This document shows positions 1 to 8,203 of a stretch of DNA of 34,267 nt, piece after piece. Origin of the DNA: Paenibacillus sp. LHD-38. Its GTDB lineage: Bacteria > Bacillota > Bacilli > Paenibacillales > Paenibacillaceae. The stretch is taken from NCBI RefSeq assembly GCF_031157315.1, contig NZ_JAVIFU010000059.1:1-34267 (forward strand), in the 5' to 3' direction. Numbering within the stretch: the stretch's first letter is position 1; the number at the start of each line of letters is the position of its first letter. The position numbers were made by a program, and so were the translations under genes. Under the pieces are notes generated by a model. That model saw only the letters and a list, made by a program, of their open reading frames with translations, did no database searches and had not been told where the DNA came from.

Positions 1-120
1 TGCTATGCGCTTTTTCTTTGCTTTCCCCAAAAAAACAAACGGCACAGGACTTTTCCCATGCCGTTTCGGATTTCATTTTTATTCCTGTTCTTGTCTTTGA
101 GCTAAACTAAATGACATTGG
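1..120 (+). mobile_element. Right end of an IS4-like insertion sequence (truncated by window edge)
   Basis: The last bases, 105-120, are the reverse complement of CCAATGTCATTTAGTT, which begins the IS at 33994. They are therefore read as the terminal inverted repeat of a same-family element whose body lies left of the window. The IS end abuts the loop of an array hairpin (CC at 121). All three plus frames are open over 1-100, so the transposase 3' end cannot be assigned. The 16-base inverted match is seen directly; the family rests on the transposase start at the other end of the window. Confidence 0.65.
37..66. terminator. Hairpin near the IS right end
   Basis: A perfect 8-bp stem, AAACGGCA (37-44) with TGCCGTTT (59-66). 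On the minus strand it is followed by a T-rich run, and on the plus strand by moderately T-rich sequence. It probably ends the transposase transcript or blocks read-through. Confidence 0.5.
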
Positions 121-168
121 CCATGTGGCAGCCCTTCAGGGATGGAACTATCGTTTCCCGTTAGCGTA
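121..168 (-). repeat. Array element E1, right half only (hairpin arm plus core 2)
   Basis: It contains the hairpin arm GGCAGCCCTTC and the core TATCGTTTCCCGTTAGCGTA. The other arm and core 1 are missing because an IS end sits in the loop at 120/121. The complete version of this hairpin class is E10 at 11360-11438. Confidence 0.85.
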
Positions 169-207
169 GAGAAGTTCTTTGCTGAAGTTCATCATTTGCT
201 AAGCCAG

Positions 208-447
208 TTAACTTACGAATAGTTTTATCAATGAAGCAATAAAGACTAATAATCCTATAATTAGTCCTCCGTGTCCATAATCACTATCGGTACCTATTCC
301 GAGAAAAAACGCTATCAATGAATCAATCATGGATACAACAATAAGAACAAATGATTCTGTTGTTAAACTAATTACGAACATGTGTATTGCAACAATTCCT
401 AAAAATAATGAAACGATATCTTTTCTACTTGAAACAGATTTGTCCAT
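208..447 (-). CDS. Small three-helix membrane protein, unknown function
   Basis: A 79-residue protein with three hydrophobic stretches (about residues 12-30, 33-52 and 60-78) separated by short polar turns; one turn has the acidic, glycine-rich sequence GTDSDYGHGG. It is probably an integral membrane protein. The start is well supported: GGGAGG lies 8 bases before the ATG. It is the sole gene of its cassette, bounded by E1 and E2. No family was recognised. Confidence 0.7.
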   Translation of the reverse strand: MDKSVSSRKDIVSLFLGIVAIHMFVISLTTESFVLIVVSMIDSLIAFFLGIGTDSDYGHGGLIIGLLVFIASLIKLFVS

Positions 448-493
448 TATCTCTTCCTCCCAACTTTATATGGTATTCAAGTAATGGCTGCGT

Positions 494-584
494 TATCCTG
501 CCCGTTAGCTTAATAAAATGAGCAGGCCACCATAGCGCCTGCTCATCATGTGTGTTATTCAACTATCATTATCCGTTAGTTCAA
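494..584 (-). repeat. Array element E2 (two cores and hairpin)
   Basis: Core 1 TATCCTGCCCGTTAGCTTAA (494-513). Perfect 9-bp stem TGAGCAGGC (519-527) / GCCTGCTCA (537-545) with a 9-base loop. Core 2 is CTATCATTATCCGTTAGTTCAA-like (563-584). This is the most common hairpin class, shared with E11, E12, E14, E15 and E23. Confidence 0.9.
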
Positions 585-588
585 TCAC

Positions 589-1119
589 CTATTCAATCAT
601 CGATTTCGCTAATATTACCATCTGTTTTCTAGACAATCGAAAGCTATCTAACTCAATGTAAGTGCCATCTTGCACCCACCGCAAACATCTTCCTTGAGTT
701 CCATAATCAAACCTCGCTTCAATTCCGTTCAATTTAACAATCTCACCACTCGTATCAAATTTAAAATTCTCTTCTTTAACTTTGGTCGTAATTGTTTTAC
801 TACGAACATCGATTGTTGTTTCAGATCGATTAATTTTGTACCCTATCGCTTTATGCTGTTCAATCCCAAACATATACGTGTTACCCGATTTATCGAAGTA
901 ATGGAGTCTAACCTTCGTAATTAGTTGGTCAGCATCAAGAGGATAAGGTTCCTTGATTTCAAGCTTCCAACTCGTTAAGGAGTAATGTGGTGTAAACAGC
1001 TTAAAATCCGTTGCACTTTTTAGTTGATCCAAGCCAATATGTGCAAAAGCAATTAAAGGATTTAACAACGATATTGTTGTTAAGAACAATATTAGGACCT
1101 TTTTTTTCAGAACCACCAT
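589..1119 (-). CDS. Secreted protein with DUF4367-like C-terminus
   Basis: About 176 residues with a cleavable signal peptide: KKK then a hydrophobic stretch ending AFAH. The C-terminal third (WVQDGTYIELDSF... then ...MVILAKSMIE) resembles the DUF4367 domain found at the C-termini of Bacillota anti-sigma and secreted proteins, in which a predicted beta sheet ends in a short helix. It probably acts outside the membrane; the function is unknown. GTG 1125 is possible, but the only ribosome site (GGGGG, 1125-1129) suits ATG 1119 or GTG 1116 better. It is the sole gene between E2 and E3, and its stop lies a few bases before the core of E2. Confidence 0.65.
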   Translation of the reverse strand: MVVLKKKVLILFLTTISLLNPLIAFAHIGLDQLKSATDFKLFTPHYSLTSWKLEIKEPYPLDADQLITKVRLHYFDKSGNTYMFGIEQHKAIGYKINRSETTIDVRSKTITTKVKEENFKFDTSGEIVKLNGIEARFDYGTQGRCLRWVQDGTYIELDSFRLSRKQMVILAKSMIE

Positions 1120-1196
1120 TAGCACCCCCGCATGCGTTTATTCGTGTAGGGTTTCCCAAGAATGGTGTCTTTATCGACGGACGGATTTGTTTAGTA

Positions 1197-1284
1197 ATAC
1201 TGCCCGTTAGCTGAGCGGATTTCCAGCAATGCAAAACAAGCGATGGATCGGCTCCACCGCTGTGCTATCGTTCTCGTTAGCGTA
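1197..1284 (-). repeat. Array element E3 (divergent hairpin)
   Basis: Core 1 TACTGCCCGTTAGCTGA (from 1198) and core 2 GCTATCGTTCTCGTTAGCGTA (1264-1284). The arms AGCGGAT and the complementary CCACCGCT are unlike the other hairpin classes. Confidence 0.8.
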
Positions 1285-1288
1285 GTCT

Positions 1289-1912
1289 CTAAAAAACAAA
1301 TTCTTTCTCGTTGTTTTCCTTATCAAGATATCTAACACTACAGGAATCTTTCCAATTATCCCAATTTGTGATGCTGTCAACTTCCACACGGAATAATTCT
1401 TTATATGGTACATTCATCGGATTAGAAAAACCATAAAAAACAAGTTCATAGGGGCATGCCCAATAGCATCCATCAACCACTATTAGTTTTTTTTGTTGGA
1501 AAAACATTATTTCTGCCCAGCAAAATCCACGCCCTTCATAAGCCTCTTCGGGAACATAATGTTTGGTTTCTTTATTTGATAAATTAACAATTGAATAACC
1601 CTGATAATCGAGCCCACACAACAGATATTCAGTGCCATTTACATCAACCCAACTGAATAGGAAAGGGTCGAAGTTTCTATATATTATGTCGATGTTTTTA
1701 TGGTCACTATCCGTAACAATCCCTTTTGTGTAATTATATCTGTTAATACCTTCTTCATGATTATAGTGATGGATTTCAAGTTTGAACTTCCCCGACGGTG
1801 AATCAATAAATTCAGTCTCCTCGGGGTTGTAAAACTTATCTTGAAAATAGTACATCATCTCAGCTCTTTCACTGAGAAACTGAGAATCCTCAACAATATT
1901 TCTCAAAGTCAT
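1289..1912 (-). CDS. Hypothetical protein, 207 aa
   Basis: No family recognised. The protein is acidic and aromatic-rich, with no signal peptide or membrane segment. Short beta-like blocks (YLLCGLDYQGYSIVNL, KKLIVVDGCYWACPYELVFY) suggest an all-beta cytoplasmic protein. GAGGTGA directly precedes ATG 1912 with almost no spacing, so TTG 1906, seven bases after GAGGTG, may be the real start. It is the sole gene of its cassette between E3 and E4. Confidence 0.65.
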   Translation of the reverse strand: MTLRNIVEDSQFLSERAEMMYYFQDKFYNPEETEFIDSPSGKFKLEIHHYNHEEGINRYNYTKGIVTDSDHKNIDIIYRNFDPFLFSWVDVNGTEYLLCGLDYQGYSIVNLSNKETKHYVPEEAYEGRGFCWAEIMFFQQKKLIVVDGCYWACPYELVFYGFSNPMNVPYKELFRVEVDSITNWDNWKDSCSVRYLDKENNEKEFVF

Positions 1913-1969
1913 TCACCTCACATTAGTATTACAAATTGCACCATATTATTGGGCTGGCTATTACGTTAA

Positions 1970-2055
1970 TCTGCCCGTTACTTCAATGAAATAGGAGCAG
2001 CTGCCGCGGCGGTCTGCTCCTTGATCAGATTGAACTATCGTACCCGTTAGTTGAA
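1970..2055 (-). repeat. Array element E4 (GGAGCAG hairpin class)
   Basis: Core 1 CTGCCCGTTACTTCAA, hairpin arms GGAGCAG and CTGCTCC around a GC-rich loop, and core 2 ACTATCGTACCCGTTAGTTGAA (ending 2055). This is the best template for reconstructing E7, which is split by the group II intron. Confidence 0.9.
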
Positions 2056-2080
2056 TGTTTTCGCCGATTACAAACTTTCT

Positions 2081-2296
2081 TCATATTTTTTGCTTTAGTA
2101 GTTGCTCTAATTGATAACTTGAAATTGGTAATTTATTATTCACTACAAAATCGTGATATTCTTTAAATCCTTTTCGTATAGCTTGCTCAAATTTCTCTTT
2201 TTCAATTTGCTTACTTTCTATTATGAAAGGCTCACTATGAATCAATTCATTTCTGTCATTAAACGTAGGCCGCCGTTTCTTATGTTCATTGAGCAA
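2081..2296 (-). CDS. Small hypothetical protein whose start lies inside a repeat element
   Basis: A 71-residue charged, helical open frame. It starts at TTG (2294-2296), and its first ~11 codons come from the hairpin arm of element E5 (KKRRP is encoded by AAACGGCGGCC-type arm sequence). No ribosome site stands before that TTG, and no ATG occurs in frame near the body. It is therefore probably the 3' part of a gene whose 5' end was lost when E5 lost its left half. No family recognised. Confidence 0.4.
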   Translation of the reverse strand: MLNEHKKRRPTFNDRNELIHSEPFIIESKQIEKEKFEQAIRKGFKEYHDFVVNNKLPISSYQLEQLLKQKI

Positions 2297-2315
2297 TCGT
2301 GCCCGTTAGTTGAAT
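2268..2315 (-). repeat. Array element E5, partial (arm plus core 2)
   Basis: GGCCGCCGTTTCTTATG followed by GAGCAATCGTGCCCGTTAGTTGAA. It matches the right half of E28 (30861-30942); core 1 and the left hairpin arm are absent, and coding sequence joins directly at the loop. Confidence 0.75.
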
Positions 2316-2321
2316 CGTGAA

Positions 2322-3344
2322 TCATAACTTCCACTGAAACCACCGACCGTGGCCATCTGTTTCTGCCAGCGTTTCTCTGTGTCCATTTCCGTCTACATAG
2401 TAATCGAGATGGAGGTCTAAATCCCACATATTATTATAGAGGTGGAACACGTCCCTTTCTTCACCGAGGTTTTTAATTTGCTCACACAATTTTATCTTAG
2501 CCTCGTGAGACATTTGGTTGGCCACATGGGTATGAAAAACACATATTGTTGAATCCTTCGTTATCCTCGATACAATATTCGGAAGTAAAGAAACACCATC
2601 TCCCTCAATTAACTCTAAGGGTTGTTTTTCTAAACATAAAGCGGCATTTTCAAAATAGGAAATCCGTTCCTTATGTTCTGGCCAAATCAACGCTTTCAGC
2701 CATAGATAATCTTCAGGATCATTTAGGTCATTTATGTGCAAATCAAGACCGATCCTGGATGTTACGGGTGGGCTACGCTCAAGAAGGAATGGAATATTAT
2801 CGCCTCTAATTTCAGCTGTTATCTCAAGAGGAGATTGTTCATATCCATACTTTTTGTTGGATTTATAAGAGTAGCTGTATTTATCCCAAAGGAGTTGCAA
2901 TCCCGCACTTGTTCCTATTTCTATGAGAGCTAACGGTTTTTGCGTTATTTTATGAATATAGCAAAAGCTAGGGTACATGTAAGCACAGCGTCTCACTTCG
3001 TTCGTTTGTACAAGCTTGCTTTCTAGAATCTGAATAATCTCGTTCTCGTACTGCTTACAAAAATCACTGAAATAATTAATGGAGGACGATGACTCACGTG
3101 GTTCATCTACAATGCTGGCGTAATACTCAGCTAATTCGTGTTCTATCCCCCCTAATAGGAGATAGTGAACCGCACCTAGTAAGAGGTTAGGAACAGGCTG
3201 TCCTGGTCTCGAATAAGAGGCCAGTTTAAGCAGCTTCGGATCATTAGCAATGTTACCTGCAAGATTTCCATATAGTCTGCTGGAATCCTTACATTCCCTT
3301 TCAGCAAAAACCCTAAAACGCTCTGAGAGTACGTTCGTTTCCAA
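2322..3344 (-). CDS. DUF2332 family protein
   Basis: About 340 residues across the full DUF2332 length. The N-terminus LSERFRVFAERECKDSS, the central IEIGTSAGLQLLWDKY block and the C-terminal VFHTHVANQMS block are typical of the family. The GTSAGL glycine-rich loop after two hydrophobic strands resembles a SAM-methyltransferase-like fold, but the family's activity is not established. An ATG at 3410 exists without a ribosome site; AAAGGTGG (3353-3360) lies 8 bases before TTG 3344, which also matches where the family usually starts, so that start is used. Single-gene cassette between E5 and E6. Confidence 0.8.
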   Translation of the reverse strand: METNVLSERFRVFAERECKDSSRLYGNLAGNIANDPKLLKLASYSRPGQPVPNLLLGAVHYLLLGGIEHELAEYYASIVDEPRESSSSINYFSDFCKQYENEIIQILESKLVQTNEVRRCAYMYPSFCYIHKITQKPLALIEIGTSAGLQLLWDKYSYSYKSNKKYGYEQSPLEITAEIRGDNIPFLLERSPPVTSRIGLDLHINDLNDPEDYLWLKALIWPEHKERISYFENAALCLEKQPLELIEGDGVSLLPNIVSRITKDSTICVFHTHVANQMSHEAKIKLCEQIKNLGEERDVFHLYNNMWDLDLHLDYYVDGNGHRETLAETDGHGRWFQWKL

Positions 3345-3470
3345 ATCGCACACCACCTTTTTCCTAATTAGTGGTATGATAACATGATTCCCCGATAAAT
3401 AATATTTCATTATTTTTATACAACATATAGATAATATTTATCGAAAACCAATTCCGAAAGTTGGATATTA

Positions 3471-3558
3471 TTGGAACTATCCTGCTAAATAGCTTAACGA
3501 GGCTGCCGCGGCGGCCTCATGTTGTTATTTATTGTGCTCTCGTTGCCCGTTAGTTGAA
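3471..3558 (-). repeat. Array element E6 (GC-rich palindromic hairpin)
   Basis: Degenerate core 1 (TATCCTGCTAAATAGCTTAA), near-palindromic hairpin GAGGCTGCCGCGGCGGCCTC, then core 2 CTCGTTGCCCGTTAGTTGAA. Its arm sequence is shared with no other element. Confidence 0.8.
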
Positions 3559-3606
3559 CAACTTTACTGCCCCAAAAACCCCAAGAGACCATAATCGAAC
3601 GGATGC

Positions 3607-3991
3607 TTAAAATCCATCATCAGGTTGATTATTATTTAGTTCTCGCAACCAAATTTCAATAGTATCTCTAATTTCAAATCGGTCTTTAGACCGCTTTGTT
3701 TTTAATTCATTTCCGTACTTATCTACATCTACATGCACAAGTACTAATTTGTACTCCCCATTTAAGCTACTATCTGGGTACCATCCTAAATCAATTATAT
3801 ATGTATTACTTTCTGGAATAACATGTCTTCCATCTACATTTTCGAGTTTGCTTATTTGCATAATATCTTCCATGAAGTAATACCAATTTGCTTAAAAAAT
3901 CATTTTCTTCGGCGAGAATCGGATCAACATCATGAAATTTATTATAAGAAATCGCATAACCAGCTGGAATTTTTATTCGCATTAAACTCAC
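3607..3991 (-). pseudogene. Frameshifted small protein, paralogue of the 10210-10580 pseudogene
   Basis: Two overlapping frames join into one ~125-residue protein. The N-terminal part starts at GTG 3991 (AGGAG at 4001-4006) and runs MSLMRIKIPAGYAISYN to about ENDFLS. The C-terminal part continues in another frame as NWYYFMEDIMQ through YIIDLGWYPD to the stop at 3607. One extra base in the AAA run at 3887-3889 accounts for the shift. The C-terminal block (IIDLGWYPD..., then ...LVLVHVD...KRSK) matches LILDLGWLPEF...LVIVK...KRTK in the other pseudogene. Function unknown; size and repeated occurrence would suit an immunity-type protein, which is inference. Confidence 0.65.
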
Positions 3992-4041
3992 GATATTATC
4001 ACTCCTAATTAATTTGTATGAAGTGTTCGCTAAAAGTTTAA

Positions 4042-4116
4042 GCAATCCTGCCCAATGGCTCAATAAAAACAGGAGCAACAGCCGCGGCGATCTACTCCCT
4101 GATAATGACGCTAACG
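4042..4116 (-). repeat. Array element E7, left part (split by group II intron)
   Basis: Core 1 ATCCTGCCCAATGGCTCAA, hairpin GGAGCAAC / GATCTACTCC-type arms, and the start of core 2 ending GCTAACG at 4116. It continues at 6759 as TCTCCCGTTAGTTGAAT. Rejoined, CTAACGTCTCCCGTTAG matches core 2 of E12 and E18. Confidence 0.8.
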
Positions 4117-6758
4117 GTTGCAATAGGTAAGCATTTGAAGTGATCTCCAGCTTTTCCCCTGCTCCACACGGAGCGTGCCAGTTTCCCAGCACTCCGCGTT
4201 CCCTCTAACTGAATTTACTAGATCATAAGTTCCTCGTTACTCATTGATATGGGATATGTTAAACTGGTTCTAATGCATATTTTTCACGGTATTGGTTGAT
4301 CTTGTTCATCATCAATTCCGTTAGATCCAGTTTATTCTTGAGTACGTCAATCGTCTCTTTATGAGTATGATGGATAAGTTGTTGGACCTCTTTGTGGAGG
4401 ATCCGCAAATTATTAAACTTGTCATTTCCACCTAAGCGCAACGGGATATAGTGGTGGCAGTGAACATCGGAAGCGAAGAGATACATGCCTGTAATTTCGC
4501 ATTTCCCCATCTTCATGCTATACCGACTAATTCGATTATCCATATATTCAACACTTTGATTCGGGATGCTAGATTTCGTTAGTAAGTAAATTTCCTGACG
4601 TAAATCTGGTCGAAGTTTTTTGTATATTTGTTCTCTGCCTGTTGTGGTAAAGAGCGAAAGCCCTTGACTGAATCCCATTGTATTCTTTGTTTTCACGTTG
4701 GCTAGAGGATATAAATAAACATCTGCTACTTTAAAAGTCCTGTAACCCAGGCTGTAAAACTTACTGTAAGTTGGCGGTGGGTTTGCAGGATGCTCGTATT
4801 TCCCGATTTGTTTGAGACGATTGTACATGAAGGCACGCAGATCGTAGGCAAGACGTGAGAACGCAACACTAACATGTGTTGCCCGATTGAAGTAATTGTG
4901 AATTCCTAAAACAAAGCTGTTGAACCGTGCAGCGGTTAGAGCCGTTGGCAAAGCTCGCATTCTGAGAATGTGCTTCTTAGCTTCGCTCCTAATTTTCTGC
5001 CTTTTGTTGGCTTTAATACCTGTATGTGCTACTCTCTTTTGACCTTTCTTGTTTGCGCGAATTGTAAACCCAAGGAATTCCGACTCTCGTTTTCGCAGAT
5101 TAATAATTTGCGATTTTTCGGGTGAAACGTCGAGTTTCAGGCGGTCTTTGAGATACAGGACTACCGCATGATACCACCTCTGGGCGGATCTCCAATCGCG
5201 ACAAATGATTTTGAAGTCATCGGCGTAGCGCACCAAATAGCCTTCTTTCAGACTAGATCGTATTTTCGCAGCCCTTTCGCCAGTTCTTGATTTGAATGGT
5301 TGTGTCAGCGGAAAGAACTCCCATTGACCAGACACCCAGTGATCGAGGTCATTCAGTACAATATTCGAAAGCAGTGTTGATAGCAAGCCACCCTGAGGCA
5401 CGCCTTTTGAAGGTATTCCTTCTCCTTCAATTTCAGCTTTTAGCATTTTAGAGATGCACGCAAGAACCCTTCTGTCCCGAATACCCATATTCCAAAGTTG
5501 CTTCACGAGCAACGTATGGTTAACATTGTCGAAAAATCCCAATATGTCGATGTCCACTACAAAATGCATCGACGCCTGATTAATGAGAAATTGAACTCTT
5601 GCCATGGCATGATGTGTCGATCGAAGGGGTCTGAAACCGTAGCTATGCTTGTAAAATTGGGCTTCAGCTATGGGCTCAAGGACTTGCTTGAAGCACTGTT
5701 GAATGATACGGTCGAGGATGCAAGGGATGCCAAGTGGTCTCCATTTGCCGTTATCTTTTTCGATAAGCTTCCGTCTGACTTTTTTTGGGCGGTAGTTTTC
5801 AAGTCTGCTTTGGATTTCACTCACTAATTCATTTTCGGGTCGTTGTTCGATGTCTTTGATGGTTAGCCCATCGGTTCCTGGTGTCTTTGATCCTTTATTG
5901 GACTTCATCGTGCGATAAGCCAGCAAAATATTTTCTCTGGATGTGACGATCCCATAGAGGTGTGAAAAGGTTTCTTTGTTTGCCGCTCTTGCGTACAAAT
6001 CCGTAAAGGATTCCGTCATGCCGTAATACTCCCAATTTCGTAAAGCTTGCACTGTGGCATCCCTCCTAAATGAGTGATGTCCCCACATTCCTACCTGATC
6101 GGTGCAATTCGCGTATGGAAAATGATCGTTCTTTTCAATTAGACTTGGGGCTATTCCTCCACTCCTATTACGGGAGCTTCATCAGTCGTGCCCCTACCCT
6201 CACAAGGATAAATCCATTTCGGCTAGTGCCTTATTGCAACCGTTTCGGGTAACAGCCCTTCCTGCAACGTCCCTTGTTTTCCAAGTCCCTTACGACCTAG
6301 CTATCTGTTCTGAACTTAGGTGCTTCCTCTAAGCCTGTGAGACCCATGCCGCCATGGTTAGGCATAGCGTATTTCATAGGGAAAATTTTCACTTTACGCC
6401 GCTCACACCATCGTCTGATGGTACATACGTTTCCGTATGCTCTAACTTTAGACCTGTACATTCGGAAGTTTGTCAGTTCGCTTCTGCGCGAGCATTCTCA
6501 CCATATCCAGCTTTTCAGCCGCGCGACATATCCGTTGGCATACCTTTTCTATTCGAATGGCTCCAGCCTTCGTTCTGCCGAATCTACCTGTACTTCACAC
6601 CACATGTTCTGTTAAACATGACGCGCGCAGGAGTATTGGCGGGATGGTTTCGGGATACATGGTTCCGTCATTCCCATCCTCGGTTGTAAAGTTAAGATTA
6701 CTCCTTGTAATCTTCTACTTTTCACGCTGTCTGACGCTTATAGCAGAACTTGTCGTAC
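4117..6758 (-). ncRNA. Group II intron, 2,642 bp, inserted in the core of an array element
   Basis: On the minus strand the intron begins GTACGACAAG (6758), close to the GUGYG-type 5' end, and ends CTTACCTATTGCAAC (4117), a typical AY 3' end. A domain V-like hairpin with a GGAAAC loop lies at about 4170-4195. The 5' ribozyme domains occupy about 6100-6758, and the maturase ORF sits in between. Both boundaries were set by rejoining the flanks into an intact array core, which gives single-base precision. The intron has the same orientation as the cassette genes and appears complete. Confidence 0.85.
4259..6052 (-). CDS. ltrA: Group II intron reverse transcriptase/maturase with HNH endonuclease
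   Basis: Intron-encoded protein of about 597 residues. Reverse transcriptase domain: VRYADDFKII, with the catalytic YADD at residues 288-291 of the longer 609-aa frame; GVPQGGLLS at 229-237; motif A VVDIDILGFFDNV at 177-189. A maturase X domain follows. The C-terminal HNH endonuclease has Cys530, His545-His546, Asn560 and His565. It makes the RNP that splices the intron and retrohomes it. ATG 6088 is possible, but AGGAGG followed 9 bases later by GTG 6052 is the better start. The HNH domain sets it apart from the endonuclease-lacking IIC introns known to target attC sites. Confidence 0.9.
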   Translation of the reverse strand: MQALRNWEYYGMTESFTDLYARAANKETFSHLYGIVTSRENILLAYRTMKSNKGSKTPGTDGLTIKDIEQRPENELVSEIQSRLENYRPKKVRRKLIEKDNGKWRPLGIPCILDRIIQQCFKQVLEPIAEAQFYKHSYGFRPLRSTHHAMARVQFLINQASMHFVVDIDILGFFDNVNHTLLVKQLWNMGIRDRRVLACISKMLKAEIEGEGIPSKGVPQGGLLSTLLSNIVLNDLDHWVSGQWEFFPLTQPFKSRTGERAAKIRSSLKEGYLVRYADDFKIICRDWRSAQRWYHAVVLYLKDRLKLDVSPEKSQIINLRKRESEFLGFTIRANKKGQKRVAHTGIKANKRQKIRSEAKKHILRMRALPTALTAARFNSFVLGIHNYFNRATHVSVAFSRLAYDLRAFMYNRLKQIGKYEHPANPPPTYSKFYSLGYRTFKVADVYLYPLANVKTKNTMGFSQGLSLFTTTGREQIYKKLRPDLRQEIYLLTKSSIPNQSVEYMDNRISRYSMKMGKCEITGMYLFASDVHCHHYIPLRLGGNDKFNNLRILHKEVQQLIHHTHKETIDVLKNKLDLTELMMNKINQYREKYALEPV

Positions 6759-6776
6759 TCTCCCGTTAGTTGAATC
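6759..6776 (-). repeat. Array element E7, right part of core 2
   Basis: TCTCCCGTTAGTTGAATC immediately after the intron 5' end. It completes the core begun at 4042-4116. Confidence 0.8.
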
Positions 6777-6806
6777 ACTTAGCCTTTATGACACATGCTA
6801 GGGATG

Positions 6807-7775
6807 TCAATTTTTCGGTATTGTTACGTTTCCCTGCCGAATCTCATTCGGCAGCACTAGCGAAATCGTTCCAAAAGAATGCGTCACATCTCCGTTCACG
6901 CTTTTGTATCCAGTTTCTGTATACTTTCCATCGACATCGATGCGGCCTGATCGATGGACCGTATTCCCGTAAGGCACATAGTAGTAATAGAGAAAGGGCT
7001 TTTTGATTTTTGGTGTCGGTCCTGTGCGGTCCTTTAGCTGATCCGCAAATAACTGTTGAATGGCGTTGCCTTCTATGTCTTGTAAATGAGCCTGCCAAGT
7101 AGCGACGAGAAAATCATCCTTATGCTCAAAAAATGTTACGGTCTCATTTCCTTCGATCATGAAAAACCGAAGCGCCTCTCCCTCAGGAAACAGAAAGGCC
7201 GTGCTGTGATCGTGATAAGGGTGCAAGGTTTGTAAAGGCGGGTGCTCAAAATTGCGATCTCCGTATGGACCGTTTATGCTTATCGCAATTTGCCTGCTTG
7301 TCGACAAGTCACCCGAATAGAGCTTTGCGAAATAATTCTCACTGAGCGGCGACTTGATAGAGACGGTATTGTTTTTCTAGTCCACCTTGTACCCGAGCTG
7401 CTGTGAAATGAATCGCAAAGGGACATATACGCGATTATCAATGGTTCTGACCGTAACATCCAATAGGACGTCGAATGTCTCACCAGTGGCACTATTCTCA
7501 ACCAGTGCGGTCTTTTTCTCAATAGTCAGCGAAGCTCTCTTTGACCACTTGGTTACGATAGCGGTTTTCTGTTGTTGTTTCCACTCGACCGACGCGCCAA
7601 GCGATTCTGAGACAGCGCGAAGTGGAACCAGCACCCTGCCTTAGACGATAACGGGCTCGTTGTCGGTTTGCAGCTTTTTATTCTTCACCTCAATGCTGAT
7701 ATTATCGGCCGCAAGAGCCGACGAACTAAAACACATTACGCCAATTACGGCGCATGCGGCGATAAACTTCTTGCC
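6807..7775 (-). pseudogene. Secreted copper-amine-oxidase-N (stalk) domain protein, broken by two stops
   Basis: One continuous frame on the minus strand encodes a signal peptide (FIAACAVIGVMCFSSSALAA), a Cu_amine_oxidN1-type stalk domain with the paired motifs VLVPLRAVSESLGASVEW and VYVPLRFISQQLGYKVD, and a ~160-residue C-terminal extracellular domain of unknown family. It is interrupted by TAA at 7641-7643 and TAG at 7377-7379, and it lacks a start codon: TAG precedes GGCAAG at 7775 where ATG would be expected. Such proteins are common secreted or wall proteins in Paenibacillus. It lies on an island without array elements, just beyond the intron-split E7. Confidence 0.75.
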
Positions 7776-7886
7776 CTAGAAAGGAAGGACAATTCTGCTG
7801 AAATCAAACTGTCACACGTTATTGCCGATCAAGATCTGGACATGGAACGTATCATGAAACTCGTAGAGGATAGAGATTTTGAATAA
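7776..7886 (+). other. Possible tail of a lost plus-strand gene
   Basis: An open frame on the plus strand ending KLSHVIADQDLDMERIMKLV then EDRDFE, with a stop at 7884-7886. A terminator follows 23 bases later, which suggests a real gene end. The upstream part of the frame is antisense to the stalk pseudogene and is not credible. No family recognised. Confidence 0.2.
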
Positions 7887-7909
7887 TGACCAGTGAAGGA
7901 ATCGAAATA

Positions 7910-7936
7910 AAAGCCGACCTATTCCAGATCGGCTTT
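7910..7936. terminator. Hairpin terminator
   Basis: AAAGCCGACCT (7910-7920) pairs with AGATCGGCTTT (7926-7936) with one mismatch and a 5-base loop. It lies downstream of the small plus-strand open frame. The rest of 7937-8140 shows nothing I can assign. Confidence 0.6.
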
Positions 7937-8141
7937 CGTCTGCATCAAGTTTTGCAAAATAGATGGTCTTTAATTCTCGGTCTGCTCTTTTTTGACAACC
8001 AAACATCACCTCGGTAAACCCTATGCGAGACGCAGATCAAATTTCACTTCCATATGCACGAGTATTATTAATTTCATTGACATAAGGTCAGGATGCGATA
8101 TACTGTTGTCAAAATATTTCGAAAATTCATTACGTAATTTA

Positions 8142-8169
8142 TTTAGACTCTTTACTTCTATGCTATAAT
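8142..8169 (+). promoter_or_regulatory. Likely sigma-A promoter of the Rpn locus
   Basis: A consensus -10 TATAAT at 8164-8169 with a weaker -35, TTTAGA, at 8142-8147 (16-base spacer). It lies about 35 bases before the ATG at 8204. Confidence 0.5.
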
Positions 8170-8203
8170 GGTGTATATGGAATACCTTAAGATGGAGTGG
8201 AAT

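Noticed and set aside
494..584. Calling the elements canonical integron attC sites
   Set aside because: The outer core lacks a proper GTTRRRY R' box in gene orientation (GATAGTT instead), and no integrase is present; only the architecture is alike.
5498..5827. 109-codon plus-strand open frame
   Set aside because: Antisense shadow of the intron reverse transcriptase.
6337..6769. Overlapping plus-strand open frames of 92-111 codons
   Set aside because: They lie within the 5' ribozyme part of the group II intron, overlap each other in different frames and have no ribosome sites.
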